Shown: piece by piece, positions 7,198 through 9,375 of the stretch
How the letters are laid out: every line of letters starts with the position of its first letter
How positions within the stretch are numbered: position 1 is the first letter of the stretch
NCBI GenBank assembly: GCA_002392325.1
Contig: DGGS01000111.1
Span: 1-9,375 of the forward strand
Direction of reading: 5' to 3'
Origin: Bacteroidales bacterium UBA3868
GTDB lineage: Bacteria; Bacteroidota; Bacteroidia; Bacteroidales; WCHB1-69
Length of the DNA: 9,375 nt
Made by a program: the position numbers and the translations under genes
The notes under the pieces: model-generated
Told to the model about the DNA's origin: nothing
The model's input: only the letters and a program-made list of their open reading frames with translations
Databases searched by the model: none

Positions 7198-7205
7198 TAC
7201 CTTTG
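7198..7205 (+). promoter_or_regulatory. Probable -7 promoter element of the ABC permease, directly after the terminator
   Basis: TACCTTTG exactly fits TAnnTTTG and begins one base after the terminator T-run. The TTTGCCGCC that ends it also occurs at the EF-G promoter (4951-4959). A -33 box would fall inside the terminator stem-loop, where no TTG is seen. Transcription would begin close to the GTG at 7211. Confidence 0.55.
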
Positions 7206-7210
7206 CCGCC

Positions 7211-8287
7211 GTGCTGCGATACATTGTCAAGAAAATATTATACGGCCTGCTGCTGATGCTGGGTGTGGTGACACTGGTGTTCTTCCTGTTCACCGTGCTG
7301 CCCTCCGACCCCGCGCGCATGATGATGGGCCAGCGCAGCGACCTGCAGACCGAAGAGGCCATCCGCAAGGAGATGGGTCTGGATTTGCCCATCGGCGTGC
7401 AATATCTGGCTTATCTCAACGATGTGTCGCCCATCTCCTGGCACAAAACCAAAGACAAAGAGTCGTTTTTCTATCTGGACGACAGCGATTACCACTATGT
7501 GAAAATTCTGCCATTGGGCAAATCGGCTGTCGTGCTCAAAGCGCCTTACCTCCGGCGCTCCTATCAGAGCAAACGCCCTGTGGGTGAGATAATTACCGAG
7601 GCGTTCCCTAAAACCGTACTGCTCGCTGTTGTCTCCATCGTATTCGCTCTCATCGTGGGCATCATTATCGGCATCTTCTGCGCCTTGTACAAGGGCACCT
7701 GGTTCGACCATGTGGCGCTGGTGTTCTCCACACTGGGCATGTCCGTACCCTCGTTCTTCGCTGCCATCCTGCTGGCCTGGATCTTCGCCTTCCTGCTCTC
7801 CGACATCACCGGATTGAGTATGTTCGGCAGTCTTTACACGGTGGATGACTACGGCGCCGGACAATATCTGGACCTCAAAAACCTAATCCTGCCCGCCATA
7901 ACATTGGGTATCAGACCATTGGCCGTGGTAGTGGAGTTGACCAAAAACTCGCTGTTGGATGTGCTTTCACAGGACTATATCCGGACCGCCAAAGCTAAAG
8001 GACTCAAGAAAAGTGTGATCATCACCAAACATGCACTGAAAAACGCCCTGAACCCCGTAGTCACCGCTGTTTCGGGCTGGCTGGCCGGACTTTTGGCAGG
8101 CGCGGTGTTTGTGGAATACATCTTCGACTGGAAAGGCATGGGCGTGGTTATCGTGGACGCCCTCGACAAATACGACTTCCCCGTGGTGATGGGCTCTTTG
8201 CTCTATGTGTCCATCATCCTCATCATTATCAATATCTTATGTGATATTATCTACGGATGGCTTGACCCAAGAGTAAGTCTGAATTAG
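7211..8287 (+). CDS. ABC transporter permease, DppB/OppB (binding-protein-dependent inner-membrane) family
   Basis: This is an integral membrane subunit of an importer of the peptide/nickel class. The 358 residues from the GTG at 7211 begin VLRYIVKKILYGLLLMLG, the usual DppB N-terminus. Hydrophobic segments lie at about 9-30, 134-160, 171-198, 223-243, 284-305 and 323-350, giving six helices. The EAA coupling loop QDYIRTAKAKGL (254-265) comes before helix 5 and should contact the ATPase. An ATG at 7160 would add 17 residues but would translate the terminator hairpin and T-run as coding sequence, so I reject that start. The segment between helices 1 and 2 is long (about 31-130), making the protein larger than a typical DppB. 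No second permease, ATPase or binding protein adjoins it; the next gene is convergent. Substrate cannot be told. Confidence 0.88.
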   Translation: MLRYIVKKILYGLLLMLGVVTLVFFLFTVLPSDPARMMMGQRSDLQTEEAIRKEMGLDLPIGVQYLAYLNDVSPISWHKTKDKESFFYLDDSDYHYVKILPLGKSAVVLKAPYLRRSYQSKRPVGEIITEAFPKTVLLAVVSIVFALIVGIIIGIFCALYKGTWFDHVALVFSTLGMSVPSFFAAILLAWIFAFLLSDITGLSMFGSLYTVDDYGAGQYLDLKNLILPAITLGIRPLAVVVELTKNSLLDVLSQDYIRTAKAKGLKKSVIITKHALKNALNPVVTAVSGWLAGLLAGAVFVEYIFDWKGMGVVIVDALDKYDFPVVMGSLLYVSIILIIINILCDIIYGWLDPRVSLN

Positions 8288-8304
8288 GCACACGAGGTAA
8301 AGGG

Positions 8305-8418
8305 TAAAATTGGCACATGGGGTACACGAGGTACATAGGGTTCATTTGATACATAAGGGTAACTGGTTACGCCATTCACCCCATTCATCCATTTTACCCA
8401 TTGCACCCATTTTTCACC
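8305..8418. repeat. 9-bp-period inverted repeat array between convergent permease and aminotransferase genes
   Basis: The left arm has six 9-bp steps, anchored on the pyrimidine after the G run at 8305, 8314, 8323, 8332, 8341 and 8350 (for example tacacgagg, tacataggg). The right arm has inverted units beginning att at 8374, 8383, 8391, 8400 and 8409 (for example attcacccc, attgcaccc), one step being 8 bp. A perfect 9-bp inverted pair, gggtaaaat (8302-8310) and attttaccc (8391-8399), closes the array. The right arm runs into the 3' end of the minus-strand aminotransferase gene, supplying its stop and last codons. It may serve as a two-way transcription end point, though it has no classic hairpin plus T-run. 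Confidence 0.7.
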
Positions 8419-9375
8419 GCCTCAATCACCTGCTGCACCTGTTCGTCAGTGAGGTTGAAATAGACCGGCAAACTGATTTCGCGGGAATAGTTGTCGTAAG
8501 TAACCGGATAATCGGCAATATCATAGCCCATCTTTTTATAGGCGGTCAGCATCGGCAAGGGTATAAAGTGCACATTCACACTCACTTCCTGCTCAAAAAT
8601 ACGCTGCATAATGGCATCGCGCTGGTCTTCTGTAACGCCGTTCACACGTAACGCATACACATGATATGAGGAGGTTTTATCCGTGGTCTCATATTCTGGA
8701 AGTTGGAACCGGGCATCTGATTCAAACGCTTGAGTATAAGCGTCAAAAATCTCTTTGCGCCGTTTCAGAACCATAGAGTCATAGCGGGCAAGTTCCACCA
8801 GTCCCATAGCGGCGGCCACATCGGTCATGTTGCATTTATAACCGCATTCATACACATCATACCGCCAATTTCCGATTTGCGTTTTGGCGAGAGCGTCTTT
8901 CGACTGGCCATGTAACGAAAAGGTACAGAGTTGTTTATAGATTTCCTGTGCGTCAAAAGTGTTCGGAAGGGCCAGGCAGATGGCACCACCTTCCGCAGTA
9001 GTCAGGTTTTTGACCGCATGGAAAGAGAAAACCGTAATGTCGGCCACGGCCCCCGTGCGTTTCCCTTTGTACCATGCACCCAACGAGTGTGCTGCGTCGG
9101 AAAGCACCAACGGACGACCCATTTTTTCCTGCAACACATTGGATGGCAGAAAATTGCGCTTAACCTCATCGTCCTGCACCAGCGCCATAATCGCATCATA
9201 ATCGCATGGGAGTCCGGCAATGTCCACCGGTATAATCACCTTGGTTTTAGGGGATAACGCTTTGCGAATGTTATCGACGGAAATAAGAAAGTCTGGGTTC
9301 ACATCCACCATCACGGGGGTGGCCCCACAGTGCACCACCACCGCAGCTGTGGCCGTATAGGTATAGGCGGGTATA
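8394..9375 (-). CDS. DegT/DnrJ/EryC1-family PLP-dependent sugar aminotransferase, 5'-truncated
   Basis: Enzymes of this family transaminate nucleotide-linked keto sugars to amino sugars for capsule, O-antigen or glycan synthesis in the cytoplasm. The frame is open to the right edge: upstream of an internal GTG at 9341 it continues as IPAYTYTATAA, the family's N-terminal PAYTYxATA block, so the start lies outside the window. About 326 residues are visible. Counting from that GTG, DAAHSLGA (82-89) holds the PLP-contacting Asp. SFHAVKNLTTAEGG (106-119) holds the Schiff-base Lys111 (codon at 9009-9011). GYKCNMTDVAAAMGL and SVNVHFIPLPML are family blocks, and YDNYSREISLPVY lies near the C-terminus. 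The last residues, NGCNG, are encoded by the 9-bp repeat array. Substrate sugar cannot be assigned. It is convergent with the permease, and its promoter lies beyond the window. Confidence 0.94.
   Translation of the reverse strand, partial: IPAYTYTATAAVVVHCGATPVMVDVNPDFLISVDNIRKALSPKTKVIIPVDIAGLPCDYDAIMALVQDDEVKRNFLPSNVLQEKMGRPLVLSDAAHSLGAWYKGKRTGAVADITVFSFHAVKNLTTAEGGAICLALPNTFDAQEIYKQLCTFSLHGQSKDALAKTQIGNWRYDVYECGYKCNMTDVAAAMGLVELARYDSMVLKRRKEIFDAYTQAFESDARFQLPEYETTDKTSSYHVYALRVNGVTEDQRDAIMQRIFEQEVSVNVHFIPLPMLTAYKKMGYDIADYPVTYDNYSREISLPVYFNLTDEQVQQVIEAVKNGCNG

Noticed and set aside
7160..7210. ATG at 7160 as the start of the permease
   Set aside because: The 17 extra residues would be encoded by the terminator stem and T-run. 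The GTG at 7211 gives the N-terminus expected of DppB proteins.
8361..8370. gtaac/gttac dyad at the centre of the array between the convergent genes as a terminator hairpin
   Set aside because: The 5-bp arms leave a 2-nt loop, too tight to fold, and no T-run follows on either strand.

Overview
The window looks like chromosomal DNA of a Bacteroidota (most likely Bacteroidales) bacterium. Three signs point there. The promoters fit the Bacteroidetes -7 consensus TAnnTTTG, seen at 2628-2635, 4947-4954 and 7198-7205. Shine-Dalgarno sites are mostly weak or absent. Several proteins are lineage-typical: the C-terminal part of a GH3/beta-lactamase fusion, a Bacteroides-type EF-G2, and a capsule-type DegT aminotransferase. 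It reads mainly as conserved core genome; I see no phage, IS, CRISPR, tRNA or rRNA.

Layout, left to right: (1) 1-851, the 3' part of a serine-hydrolase domain, open at the left edge; (2) 935-1630, tsaB; (3) 1664-2512, a two-domain UspA-like protein; (4) 2665-4782, recG; (5) 5009-7138, an EF-G paralogue of the EF-G2 type with its own promoter and a textbook intrinsic terminator; (6) 7211-8287, a DppB-type ABC permease, probably starting at a GTG just after that terminator; (7) 8394-9375 on the minus strand, a DegT/DnrJ/EryC1 sugar aminotransferase, open at the right edge and convergent with the permease. Genes 1-6 all read rightward. tsaB and the stress protein are 33 bp apart and could be co-transcribed; recG, the EF-G paralogue and the permease each have a plausible promoter of their own.

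Two things stand out. First, the EF-G paralogue has lost key GTPase residues: the switch II His is Phe, NKxD is NQLD, and RGITI is RQQSI. It keeps the domain IV tip His. This agrees with the Bacteroides EF-G2 reported to translocate without GTP hydrolysis. Second, four of the intergenic spacers carry short-period tandem arrays of 8 or 9 bp. The 9-bp ones contain oppositely oriented, mutually complementary units. The arrays at 2516-2610 and 8305-8418 are clearly related in sequence, so they appear to be copies of a dispersed intergenic repeat family.
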